From: Spirabiliibacterium pneumoniae
GTDB taxonomy: Bacteria > Pseudomonadota > Gammaproteobacteria > Enterobacterales > Pasteurellaceae
Length of the DNA: 64,000 nucleotides
NCBI RefSeq assembly: GCF_014884995.1
Contig: NZ_JABMII010000004.1
Span: 1-64,000, forward strand
Reading direction: 5' to 3'
In this document: piece after piece, positions 24,143 through 30,581 of the stretch
Layout of the letters: each line of letters starts with the position of its first letter
How positions within the stretch are numbered: the stretch's first letter is position 1
The notes under the pieces: model-generated
The model's input: the letters and a program-made list of their open reading frames with translations, nothing else
Database searches by the model: none
Told to the model about the DNA's origin: nothing
Position numbers and translations under genes: made by a program

Positions 24143-25348
24143 ATGAAAATTAAATATATTAACATTTCAACAAAAAGAGACACAAGAGATGATATTGTCT
24201 CTATATTAAAAACTATTCAGAAAATAATTGATGAGCCTGAAAACAGTTTTACATTTTTATTTAAAAAATGCGAATACTTAGGGTGTGCATCAATATCAAT
24301 TCTTGGAGCTATAGCTAATTTGCTTTCTAATTTATACCGAAAAGAACGTCGTAATATACTGAGTAGTATATCTAGTGGAGGTGAATGGACAACAAAATTT
24401 AAAGATGAAATTCAAAATATTTTTGACGCAGTTCTCAGGGAAGACGATTTGCGGAACGCAATTTACTATCATGTTGAAAATGTAAAGAAAAAAAATAAGG
24501 TTAACACAAACGAAGCTTTAAAAATTGTCATGACCGATATTATAAATCATAAAGAGTTTATTCATCTTTTAACGACTCTCTTTATTGAACGTCATGCAAA
24601 AAAAATTGGTGTTATGTTTGATGTAAATTCAATGAAAAATCAGCTTAGAAAGCAATTAATTAATTGTAATTTTCTATCTCATTACCATGCTGACTTTAAA
24701 ACTCCTTATCCAGAAGGGAAATACATAGGTTTCAGGGAGCATAAAAGATCTAATGAGGGAGGTGATGAAAAAATCATCAACCACATACAAAATGAATGGT
24801 TGACGAATGAAAAGATTCATCTATCACCGCTCCTTAAACAAGATATAGTCAGTCGAATATTTGAGCTTTATCAAAATGCTTTTGGTCATGGGGTGTCTAA
24901 GGCTTTAGAAGAAAATAACAATATTGATGTGGTAAGTTGTGGTTCTTATGATAATGGCTCGAAAACTATATCCTTGTGCATCATTGATTTGGGAGGGGGT
25001 ATATGTAAGAATGTGCTAGAGTATACCCGAAATTTTAATCATCTTTGTCATATTGATAATGACCAAAAAGCTCTAGCATGGGCGCTGAAAAGAGGCAATT
25101 CAACAAAAACAGATAGTATTGATGAGGATATGCCAAGAGGCGTGGGTTTAGATATATTAAAGGAATTTGTCGTCTTGAATAAAGGGAAACTAGAAATCTA
25201 CACAAACAGCTGTCGTGCGTTTATTGGTGAATCAGGTGAATATGAAATTGAAGAGTTAGGCTTTAATTTTGGGGGAACACTAGCCTTCATTAGTATAAAT
25301 TGTCAAGAAGATGTCGTCTATTTATACCAGCACGGAAATTATTTTTAG
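24143..25348 (+). CDS. GHKL-type ATPase of uncharacterised defence-like operon
   Basis: A 401-residue protein whose C-terminal third is a Bergerat-fold ATPase: N-box ELYQNAFGHG (Glu241, Asn245, His249), G1 box IDLGGGI (Asp282-Gly286), G2 box PRGVGLDILK (about 331-340) and G3 FGGTL (about 376-380). All nucleotide-binding boxes are present. There is no histidine-kinase dimerisation domain or membrane segment. Residues 1-200 are helical and unrecognised. Nine bases separate it from a STAS-like gene and a PIN nuclease follows, so the three form one operon. The pairing of GHKL ATPase with STAS protein recalls SpoIIAB/SpoIIAA. No clear ribosome site; base composition is more AT-rich than the flanking phage genes, suggesting separate acquisition. 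Confidence 0.8.
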   Translation: MKIKYINISTKRDTRDDIVSILKTIQKIIDEPENSFTFLFKKCEYLGCASISILGAIANLLSNLYRKERRNILSSISSGGEWTTKFKDEIQNIFDAVLREDDLRNAIYYHVENVKKKNKVNTNEALKIVMTDIINHKEFIHLLTTLFIERHAKKIGVMFDVNSMKNQLRKQLINCNFLSHYHADFKTPYPEGKYIGFREHKRSNEGGDEKIINHIQNEWLTNEKIHLSPLLKQDIVSRIFELYQNAFGHGVSKALEENNNIDVVSCGSYDNGSKTISLCIIDLGGGICKNVLEYTRNFNHLCHIDNDQKALAWALKRGNSTKTDSIDEDMPRGVGLDILKEFVVLNKGKLEIYTNSCRAFIGESGEYEIEELGFNFGGTLAFISINCQEDVVYLYQHGNYF

Positions 25349-25357
25349 GAGCTATGC

Positions 25358-25699
25358 ATGAACCGTATATTAGTAAAGAATTTGATAGAAAGTAATATAT
25401 CTGTATCTATGGTGCTTGGTGCTAAGCTTTACCAAGAGATTAAAACGAAATTGTCTGAAAACAATAAAGTAAAAATTGACTTTGAAGGAATTGATACCTT
25501 CGCAAGTCCTTTTTTTAATGCAGCCATTGGTAAACTTTTAAAAGACTACTCTATTGAGCAACTGCAAGAGAGTTTAGATTTCCTGAATATAAATCAAGGT
25601 GGTAAAAACTTACTAAATAAAGTAATAGCAAATGCTATTGAATATTATAAAGATCCAAATAACAAAACTGAAATAGCAGAAAAACTCTCAGAGGATTGA
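25358..25699 (+). CDS. STAS-like (DUF4325-type) protein
   Basis: A 113-residue protein. KVKIDFEGIDTFASPFFNAAIGKLL (about 37-61) is the core of STAS-like DUF4325 proteins, with Ser50 at the place that anti-anti-sigma factors use for phosphorylation. AGGAG precedes the start. The operon position after a GHKL ATPase suggests that the ATPase binds and perhaps phosphorylates it, in the manner of a partner switch. No substrate for the switch is known here; the PIN nuclease next door is the obvious candidate. Confidence 0.75.
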   Translation: MNRILVKNLIESNISVSMVLGAKLYQEIKTKLSENNKVKIDFEGIDTFASPFFNAAIGKLLKDYSIEQLQESLDFLNINQGGKNLLNKVIANAIEYYKDPNNKTEIAEKLSED

Positions 25700-25700
25700 T

Positions 25701-26249
25701 ATGGGTATAATGAAAATTAGTAATATTTCTAAATCCTCTTTGTCTGGTCAGAAGTTCTTTGTGGATACTAATATATGGATCTACCAAACCTATGTTTCTG
25801 GAGCTTTTCTTAGTGAACACTCCCAAAAGAAAGCCATAAAATACTCTGATTTTATTCAACAAGTCCTTTCTAATAATGGCAAATTATTTACATCCTCGCT
25901 TTGCTTAAGTGAATTGGCTCATGTTATTGAGAAAAAATCTTTTGAAAACTATAAGGTTAATAATCCCAATATTACGTTAAAGAAATTTAGGGGAATTAAA
26001 ACTGAGCGAGAAAAAGTTATTTCTATTGTGTCTTTGGCTTGGGAAGATATAAAATCTATCTCAACCATAATAGAAATAAATATTACAAAAGACAATGGAA
26101 ATCACATCATAGATAAATTAAGAGAAGCACCATTGGATGCTTATGATGCTTACTACTTGTTAATAATGGAAAATAATAAAATTAGTAATATATTGACAGA
26201 TGATAAAGATTTTCAGACCGTACAATCTATTGATGTCTATTCTATTTAA
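25701..26249 (+). CDS. PIN-domain nuclease (VapC-like)
   Basis: A 182-residue PIN protein. Acidic metal-binding residues are visible in order: Asp22 in FVDTNIWIY, Glu71 in LCLSELAHV, Asp149 in PLDAYDAYYLL, and Asp167/Asp168/Asp170 in LTDDKDF. PIN nucleases cut RNA, often tRNA or rRNA, and act as toxins or defence effectors. Its start is one base after the STAS gene stop, so the genes are translationally coupled. No VapB-like antitoxin is present; control may instead come from the ATPase/STAS pair. Confidence 0.85.
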   Translation: MGIMKISNISKSSLSGQKFFVDTNIWIYQTYVSGAFLSEHSQKKAIKYSDFIQQVLSNNGKLFTSSLCLSELAHVIEKKSFENYKVNNPNITLKKFRGIKTEREKVISIVSLAWEDIKSISTIIEINITKDNGNHIIDKLREAPLDAYDAYYLLIMENNKISNILTDDKDFQTVQSIDVYSI

Positions 26250-26384
26250 TAGCACCTGCAACTTTTCTGATATACTATAAATAATCTGCTATGGCGTTAT
26301 ACATATTACATCCGCCCCTTTGCGATACGGTTTCACTATCCGAAATCACATGACCACTGGGGCTTTTACCGCACTTTAACCCAC

Positions 26385-26410
26385 AAAAAAAAGCCACGCT
26401 TAACGTGGCT
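26385..26410 (-). terminator. Terminator of HigBA-type operon
   Basis: On the minus strand AGCCACG-TTAAG-CGTGGCT is followed by eight T residues, shortly after the antitoxin stop. It also backs the end of the PIN gene. The 135 bases between that gene and this hairpin hold nothing else I recognise. Confidence 0.8.
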
Positions 26411-26416
26411 CTTAAT

Positions 26417-26755
26417 TTAACTTAACTCCCCCACCAATTCAGGGCGTTTGCTTAACAGTTTAATCAACGCCGCTGCTGCGCCACTGGGTTTACGCTGCCC
26501 TTGCTCCCATGATTTCAACGTATTCACAGAGATGCCCAGTTTTTCGGCAAATTTACTCTGGCTTAAGCCTGCTTTATTGCGTGTTTCCACGATCGGGTGA
26601 ACGTGGACAACCATTTTTCGAGCATATTCCCCACGTTTCATTTGCTCAATCGCTTCTTTTAGTTCAGCTGATTGCGCCGCTAATTCAGGCTCATCAGCAA
26701 TTAATGCACGAAGTACATCGTCTGTATTCATATCTTTGTAAGTTTGTTCTTTCAT
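26417..26755 (-). CDS. HigA-type HTH antitoxin
   Basis: A 112-residue protein with an Xre HTH at about 60-100 (TRNKAGLSQSKFAEKLGISVNTLKSWEQGQRKPSGAAAALI). It follows the toxin gene by six bases, the reversed toxin-first order typical of HigBA. It neutralises the toxin and represses the shared promoter. The N-terminal 50 residues probably wrap the toxin. Confidence 0.85.
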   Translation of the reverse strand: MKEQTYKDMNTDDVLRALIADEPELAAQSAELKEAIEQMKRGEYARKMVVHVHPIVETRNKAGLSQSKFAEKLGISVNTLKSWEQGQRKPSGAAAALIKLLSKRPELVGELS

Positions 26756-26761
26756 AATCTC

Positions 26762-27061
26762 TTACCCCTTTAATTTAGATAGCTGCTTTCCTATGATATT
26801 AGCTGTTTTCTTTTTCTCATAAATCGTTAACAGCTCAATAAAACCGTCATCTAACTGATTAAAATAAATAACCCTTGCACCGCCACGCTTACCTTTTCCT
26901 GATGACGACCAACGCACCTTGCGAATACCACCCGAATGCGGAATAACATCGCCTACAAGCGGATTTTGCGCTAAAAACGTAGCAAATTCTGCTCGCTCGT
27001 CCTCGCTCCAAATATCCTTGGATAGGCGTTCAAATAGCGCACTTTCTACAATGGTAAACAT
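26762..27061 (-). CDS. HigB/RelE-type toxin
   Basis: A 99-residue RelE-superfamily toxin of the HigB-2 kind. NPLVGDVIPHSGGIRKVRWSSSGKGKRGGARVIYF and FIELLTIYEKKKTANI are the conserved core, with the basic cluster that positions mRNA on the ribosome. It is the first gene of the operon. Complete and apparently intact. Confidence 0.87.
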   Translation of the reverse strand: MFTIVESALFERLSKDIWSEDERAEFATFLAQNPLVGDVIPHSGGIRKVRWSSSGKGKRGGARVIYFNQLDDGFIELLTIYEKKKTANIIGKQLSKLKG

Positions 27062-27081
27062 AGCTTATTCTCATAACAAAT

Positions 27082-27122
27082 ATAATGCAAAGTATTATAC
27101 TAATACAAAGCATTATAGTAAA
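27082..27122 (-). promoter_or_regulatory. Promoter and palindromic operator of higBA
   Basis: On the minus strand TTTACT (27117-27122), 17 bases, TATAAT (27094-27099) forms a strong promoter. It is embedded in a long inverted repeat, ATAATGC...GCATTAT, spanning 27082-27116, whose arms also match at GTATTA/TAATAC. The HigA HTH is the expected binder, giving autorepression. Confidence 0.8.
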
Positions 27123-27292
27123 GCATTTTCTCACTGGTTCGAGAAACCGCCTTAACTCAAACTAAGCACCGCCACTAGTTCGACTTTTTGCGAAAAAGTG
27201 CGGTTTTGCCTCGTATCAGCAAAAAAATTCAAAATAAATTTCTTTGGAAATTAATAGGTTGAATAAAAAAATCGGACTTCCCATAAATAATT

Positions 27293-27333
27293 TACCTTTT
27301 GGTATTTACTTTGTGATTACCTTAAGGTATTAT
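27293..27333 (+). promoter_or_regulatory. oL operators and pL promoter
   Basis: Two TACC-N4-GGTA operators lie at 27293-27304 and 27318-27329. The promoter TTTACT (27305-27310), 17 bases, TATTAT (27328-27333) is interleaved so that one operator lies in the spacer. The geometry copies that of pR at 23272-23300. This is the leftward early promoter of the lambdoid plan, separated from oR by cI, the ATPase-STAS-PIN operon and higBA. Confidence 0.88.
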
Positions 27334-27363
27334 ACATCCATCAAAACGAGATACACATCTCAA

Positions 27364-27372
27364 CGCTCTTTA
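27364..27372 (+). promoter_or_regulatory. boxA antitermination element (nutL-like)
   Basis: CGCTCTTTA, the boxA consensus bound by NusB/NusE, begins 31 bases after the pL -10 box. A clear lambda-like boxB hairpin does not follow directly. The presence of boxA supports antitermination of the pL transcript. Confidence 0.7.
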
Positions 27373-27379
27373 AAAATAT

Positions 27380-27758
27380 GGAAGGTATGAGTTAGGGTTT
27401 GTTGGCAAGCCTAGCGCTAAAAATAACGTCTATAAGGTAGTAAATACCAGTTGAAATAGCGATTGTTACGATAAGCAATAAACAGCCGTCAGATAATTCT
27501 GGTAATGAAATTTTGTTTATCCACACTTTCACAGACAACGGTAAAAATAGCCACGTCAAAATAAACAGATTTAGCCATTTTGTTAGTTTTTTCATATCAG
27601 TATCCTCAAGCAAGATGGCAAGTGATTCATCAAAATTCATGGTGGGAATCCTTAGCATCTGTTGTGGTATTCCCATTATAAATCCTTATCTGTTGTGGTG
27701 ACAATAAGGGACTTGAGCCTTACAAGGATAAAGAAAGGCACTCTAACTCATACCTTCC
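27380..27758. repeat. 16-bp perfect inverted repeat flanking a small gene
   Basis: GGAAGGTATGAGTTAG at 27380-27395 returns as its exact reverse complement at 27743-27758. The repeats enclose the small membrane-protein gene on the minus strand and lie directly downstream of boxA. In the pL transcript they could pair into a long stem. An invertible segment is another possibility. The 190 bases from 27759 to 27949 show nothing further. Confidence 0.6.
27392..27676 (-). CDS. Small two-helix membrane protein
   Basis: A 94-residue protein with hydrophobic segments at about 36-50 and 64-84; the stop codon overlaps the inverted repeat. The first ATG has AAGGAT upstream; an internal ATG at 27595 with GAGGA would give 67 residues. 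It runs against the pL transcript, the place where lambda and P22 keep the superinfection-exclusion gene sieB, but I cannot recognise SieB sequence. Possibly an exclusion protein expressed in the lysogen. Confidence 0.5.
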   Translation of the reverse strand: MGIPQQMLRIPTMNFDESLAILLEDTDMKKLTKWLNLFILTWLFLPLSVKVWINKISLPELSDGCLLLIVTIAISTGIYYLIDVIFSARLANKP

Positions 27759-27949
27759 AGCTCGATTAAGTGGAATTAAGTTAGTGCTACAACTACCACG
27801 CTGGAACGGCCAGTAAAGCGCATTTACATCATTAACCGCACTTACAGAGAACCGATTGCGACGTCGAAGCTGATCAATGATACGTCATACACCGATACTT
27901 GAGGGAAATGCTAGAAAGTGCGGTTAATAATGGAAATAAGGAGTCAATC

Positions 27950-28225
27950 ATGTACACCAAAGCCGAGAGAAAAGCTTACTCAAAATCAATTAAGCAAGCT
28001 AAAAGGATTAAACAAAAACAGAAAGCATTTTCTGCAAGCGTTAATTCTAAAAGACAAAGCAAGGTTGATTATGCAGTATCAGGATTGCAAAAGGATCACA
28101 TTGACTGCTCAAAATACTTGAGCAACTCAAGAAACACTTTATCGCTATATAAAGTACCAAGTTCACTTACAGCAAGCGGATCACAAAAGCGCACTTGTAA
28201 GGTGAAGGAATTAATCAGAATTTAA
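27950..28225 (+). CDS. Basic N-like protein, candidate antiterminator
   Basis: A 91-residue Lys/Arg-rich protein (MYTKAERKAYSKSIKQAKRIKQKQKAF...) and the first plus-strand gene after pL and boxA. AAGGAG lies upstream of the ATG at 27950. Its basic N-terminal helix is what lambda N-type proteins use to hold boxB RNA. Sequence similarity to a known N family is not evident, so the role rests on position and composition. Confidence 0.5.
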   Translation: MYTKAERKAYSKSIKQAKRIKQKQKAFSASVNSKRQSKVDYAVSGLQKDHIDCSKYLSNSRNTLSLYKVPSSLTASGSQKRTCKVKELIRI

Positions 28226-28230
28226 AATAT

Positions 28231-28317
28231 GGGCGGTGTCCCCACATAGGTCTTCTAAACCTATAGCATAAAAAAGTGGGAAGGAGCTGAGAGGTTCGAT
28301 TCCTCCACCGTCTGCCA
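28231..28317 (+). ncRNA. tRNA-like RNA without D arm, UCU anticodon loop
   Basis: GGGCGGT (28231-28237) pairs with ACCGTCT (28307-28313), followed by G and an encoded CCA. A T-arm-like GAGG-TTCGATT-CCTC and an anticodon-like arm TAGGT-CTTCTAA-ACCTA (UCU, Arg) are present. However, only nine bases separate acceptor and anticodon stems, so there is no D arm, and the variable region has 26 bases. CCCAC (28241-28245) pairs with GTGGG (28276-28280), enclosing the anticodon arm. It is either a degenerate tRNA, a tRNA mimic, or a phage riboregulator. Confidence 0.45.
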
Positions 28318-28338
28318 AATTAATGCAATGCAGTTGTT

Positions 28339-28361
28339 GCCCACTTCGGTGGGCTTTTTTA
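28339..28361 (+). terminator. UUCG-loop terminator after tRNA-like RNA
   Basis: GCCCAC-TTCG-GTGGGC followed by seven T residues. It ends the transcript that carries the N-like gene and tRNA-like RNA unless antitermination acts, and lies against the 3' end of the convergent gene. Confidence 0.85.
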
Positions 28362-28820
28362 CTCAACAGGAATAATGATTGGCTTCCCCCAGCGAAAAGG
28401 GAAATGCTCAGACTTGAATAGTAATCGCATTTTATAAGTGATATTTTGAGTTCCATCTAAATCAATAAAAAGAGTTATAAAAGGCTCTTCTTGAAGTTCC
28501 TGATGGCAAGAATGTATGACCTTATGAATATCCTCTTTATTTAAGGCATCTATAAGTTTGACTTTGCCCTTACAGAGCCTGTCAACTCCCTTGTATTGAG
28601 TATATAAAGGGCGTACTGACTCAATATTCTCAAGAACATATGGATACTTAATCCGCTTAGGATGAATTGTAATTCGATAGATATGTGGGTAAGATAACCG
28701 ATGAGCAGTAAAACTCACATCTGGCATTCTAGCTTGGCATAATTTATTAAACCAAACATACAATCCACCGAATAAACCTAATGCTGTACACACAGCAGTT
28801 ATCCAATTAGGATCTAACAT
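28359..28820 (-). CDS. Membrane-anchored protein, unknown
   Basis: A 153-residue protein. I start at the ATG at 28820, which has AAGGAG, rather than at the upstream end of the open frame. One membrane segment lies at about 6-24 (WITAVCTALGLFGGLYVWF); the rest is a soluble domain with alternating strands and no motif I recognise. It is read against the pL operon, as lysogenic-conversion genes often are. The leader has a nine-base inverted repeat, GCAATCTCC/GGAGATTGC, at 28822-28830 and 28874-28882. Confidence 0.6.
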   Translation of the reverse strand: MLDPNWITAVCTALGLFGGLYVWFNKLCQARMPDVSFTAHRLSYPHIYRITIHPKRIKYPYVLENIESVRPLYTQYKGVDRLCKGKVKLIDALNKEDIHKVIHSCHQELQEEPFITLFIDLDGTQNITYKMRLLFKSEHFPFRWGKPIIIPVE

Positions 28821-28899
28821 AGCAATCTCCTTGTGGTAAAAATAATTGTTTAGCCGCATAATTCTATCACTTGGAGATTGCACCTTAACAGGAGTAAAA

Positions 28900-28998
28900 A
28901 TGCACAACTGGATTAATCTACTCTTTGGTATATGCTTCAGCGCAATTGGTATCATCTTACTCATAGTCGGCATTTCGTTAATTTTTGACAGGCTATAA
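28900..28998 (+). CDS. 32-aa single-helix membrane peptide
   Basis: MHNWINLLFGICFSAIG... forms one membrane helix and ends in IFDRL. GGAG lies six bases before the ATG. The stop codon touches the -35 box of the next promoter. Small phage membrane peptides of this type are common between early genes; function unknown. Confidence 0.5.
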   Translation: MHNWINLLFGICFSAIGIILLIVGISLIFDRL

Positions 28999-29027
28999 TT
29001 GACACCCCCCCCGCTCTGTATTATGAT
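28999..29027 (+). promoter_or_regulatory. Strong promoter of antirepressor leader
   Basis: TTGACA (28999-29004) and TATGAT (29022-29027) are 17 bases apart, with a run of eight C in the spacer. Two similar promoters with TTGACAC and C-rich spacers occur at 35247 and 35647. It lacks the CI operator word. Confidence 0.8.
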
Positions 29028-29033
29028 AACCGC

Positions 29034-29113
29034 ACTTTCAAACGAAAGTCGGGATTAGCCTCCTGAATTACGTGAGCGGTGAAAAAGAATAGACGCTCAA
29101 AGCGTCTTTTTTT
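29034..29113 (+). ncRNA. Short leader RNA with a1/b1 boxes and terminator
   Basis: From the promoter start the RNA has a small hairpin (ACTTTC-AAAC-GAAAGT), then GGATTAGCCT (a1, 29052-29061) and TTACGTGAG (b1, 29068-29076), and ends at the terminator AGACGCT-CAA-AGCGTCT with T7 (29091-29113). The a and b words return before the antirepressor start and in reverse complement in the C4-like RNA between. b1 could serve as ribosome site for a tiny GTG-started peptide. Confidence 0.6.
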
Positions 29114-29189
29114 ATAACTGAAAATCTAGTCAATCAATACTTGATAAGGTCTATTCAAATTGAATACCCCTTTTTAAAGTTGTCAATGG

Positions 29190-29250
29190 TGGGCTAGGTT
29201 GGAGGATCGAAAGATCCGCCGTCACTCACGTAACGGTAAGGCTAATCCAA
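29190..29250 (+). ncRNA. C4-type antisense RNA
   Basis: The segment folds as GGATC-GAAA-GATCC with flanking pairs and then displays CTCACGTAA (b', 29225-29233) and AGGCTAATCC (a', 29239-29248). These are complementary to b1/a1 upstream (29052-29076) and to ATTAGCCT (29269-29276) and TTACGTGAG (29303-29311) before the antirepressor ATG. This is the P1/P7/P22 C4 plan, in which a small RNA cut from the same transcript blocks antirepressor translation. Confidence 0.75.
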
Positions 29251-29319
29251 TCTAGTTCATCACCAATAATTAGCCTTTGCGGTGATGAGTTTTTTAAACT
29301 TATTACGTGAGACAATATT

Positions 29320-30216
29320 ATGACAACTTTAACATTTAAAAATACCGCCTTTTCTGTTGTTAATCAAAATAATCAAATCTGGCTGGCTGCTTCTGATATT
29401 GGTAAGGCATTAGCTTATAAAAATCCAATTCAAGGAATAACGCTTTTATTCAATCGCTATCAAGACGAATTCACCCCTAACATGACCGCACTGATTGAAA
29501 TGCAAACCAACGGCGGTATGCAAAAAGTGCGGATCTTTAGTTTACGTGGCGCACATTTAATTGGCATGCTTTCACACACCAAAGTCGCCAAAGATTTCCG
29601 CCGCTGGGTGTTGGATATTTTGGATAAAGAAGTTCAATCACAAAGTGTAGTGCAATCTGAACCTCCACAAAAGCTGTCCGCCGAACACCAGCAGTTCATC
29701 AAAGACTTTGTGAAAAACCGCACTTTGCAGTTACCGAAAGACCAACAAGCCAAAGGCGCGATTGTGCAGTGGTCGGCGTTAAAATCCCATTTTGGCAAGA
29801 CCTACAAAGAAATTGATGACACGCAATTTATTGAAGCCGTCGGCTTGTTGGCAAGATTGCCACTTGAAGGTGAACTGCTAGACGGCACAACCGCACTTTT
29901 GCCTAAAAACGACTTCCGCACCAGTTGGAATGACGACGAGATTAGACGTTTAGCCTCATTTTGGTGCGCCACCTATGAAATGCACGGCACATTAAAACAG
30001 CTTGAGCCAATCCTTAATATGCTAGGTTCAACATTTCACCCGAGAGTGTTCAGCCAAGTGCATGAATACAAATCTCTCATACGCTCTGTTCATAGCCGAT
30101 TAGTGCGTGACATCGACCACTTGCAATATGCCGATCCGCACGATAGACACTGGCAATATTGCCTTGAGACGATTAACCGCTTTAACAAGCCACGAGTAAA
30201 GCGCCTTAATTTCTAA
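29320..30216 (+). CDS. Antirepressor with P22-AR-type N-terminal domain
   Basis: A 298-residue protein. Residues 1-105 (FSVVNQNNQIWLAASDIGKALAYKNP ... FSLRGAHLIGMLSHTKVAKDFRRWVLDIL) match the P22 antirepressor N-terminal domain. Residues 116-298 are almost the same as in the protein at 35896. The start codon sits nine bases after TTACGTGAG, the sequence targeted by the C4-type RNA. Antirepressors bind the CI repressor and trigger lytic growth. An uptake word lies inside the gene. Confidence 0.85.
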   Translation: MTTLTFKNTAFSVVNQNNQIWLAASDIGKALAYKNPIQGITLLFNRYQDEFTPNMTALIEMQTNGGMQKVRIFSLRGAHLIGMLSHTKVAKDFRRWVLDILDKEVQSQSVVQSEPPQKLSAEHQQFIKDFVKNRTLQLPKDQQAKGAIVQWSALKSHFGKTYKEIDDTQFIEAVGLLARLPLEGELLDGTTALLPKNDFRTSWNDDEIRRLASFWCATYEMHGTLKQLEPILNMLGSTFHPRVFSQVHEYKSLIRSVHSRLVRDIDHLQYADPHDRHWQYCLETINRFNKPRVKRLNF

Positions 30217-30305
30217 CTAACCAACCGACCGCACTTTTCGCCCGAAAACCGTGCGGCGGTTGCCTGCACCCTGAATTTGAGATTTTGATTAAAAAGGAAA
30301 CGATT

Positions 30306-30581
30306 ATGTTAAGACACCTCTTCTCCCCACTTTGGATTATTGAATGGCTCGGCGTTTTTTGTCTTGGTGCTGCACTCGCCGTCAGCTGCGCACCACAACC
30401 GCAGGAAGCTAAAAACACCGATTACTACGACCACACGGTCAACTACCACCCCACAGCCGAGGATATTGCCGCCGCCAAAGCACAATGGCGGCAAGACGAG
30501 GGCGAATTTCAGCCAAACTTAACGCCCGAAACGGAGCGGTATTTGAAACAGAAAGTGGCGGAAATGCGAGGAGTGAAATGA
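30306..30581 (+). CDS. Small phage protein with N-terminal membrane/lipoprotein segment
   Basis: A 91-residue protein from the ATG at 30306 with AAGGA upstream. The hydrophobic region LWIIEWLGVFCLGAALAVSCAPQ could be a lipoprotein signal (LAVSC) or membrane anchor; the rest is hydrophilic. Its stop overlaps the next start (ATGATG). Function unknown. Confidence 0.6.
   Translation: MLRHLFSPLWIIEWLGVFCLGAALAVSCAPQPQEAKNTDYYDHTVNYHPTAEDIAAAKAQWRQDEGEFQPNLTPETERYLKQKVAEMRGVK

Noticed and set aside
27392-27676. Definite SieB superinfection exclusion gene
   Set aside because: Position and membrane segments fit, but the protein is much shorter and I see no SieB sequence pattern, so only the location is noted.
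28231-28317. A normal tRNA-Arg(UCU) gene
   Set aside because: Anticodon arm, T loop and CCA look right, but there are only nine bases between acceptor and anticodon stems, so no D arm can form. Kept as tRNA-like RNA.
29005-29012. Run of eight C as a phase-variable tract
   Set aside because: It lies in a promoter spacer of optimal length; slippage could alter expression, but two other promoters with similar C-rich spacers are interrupted, so no evidence of phase variation here.
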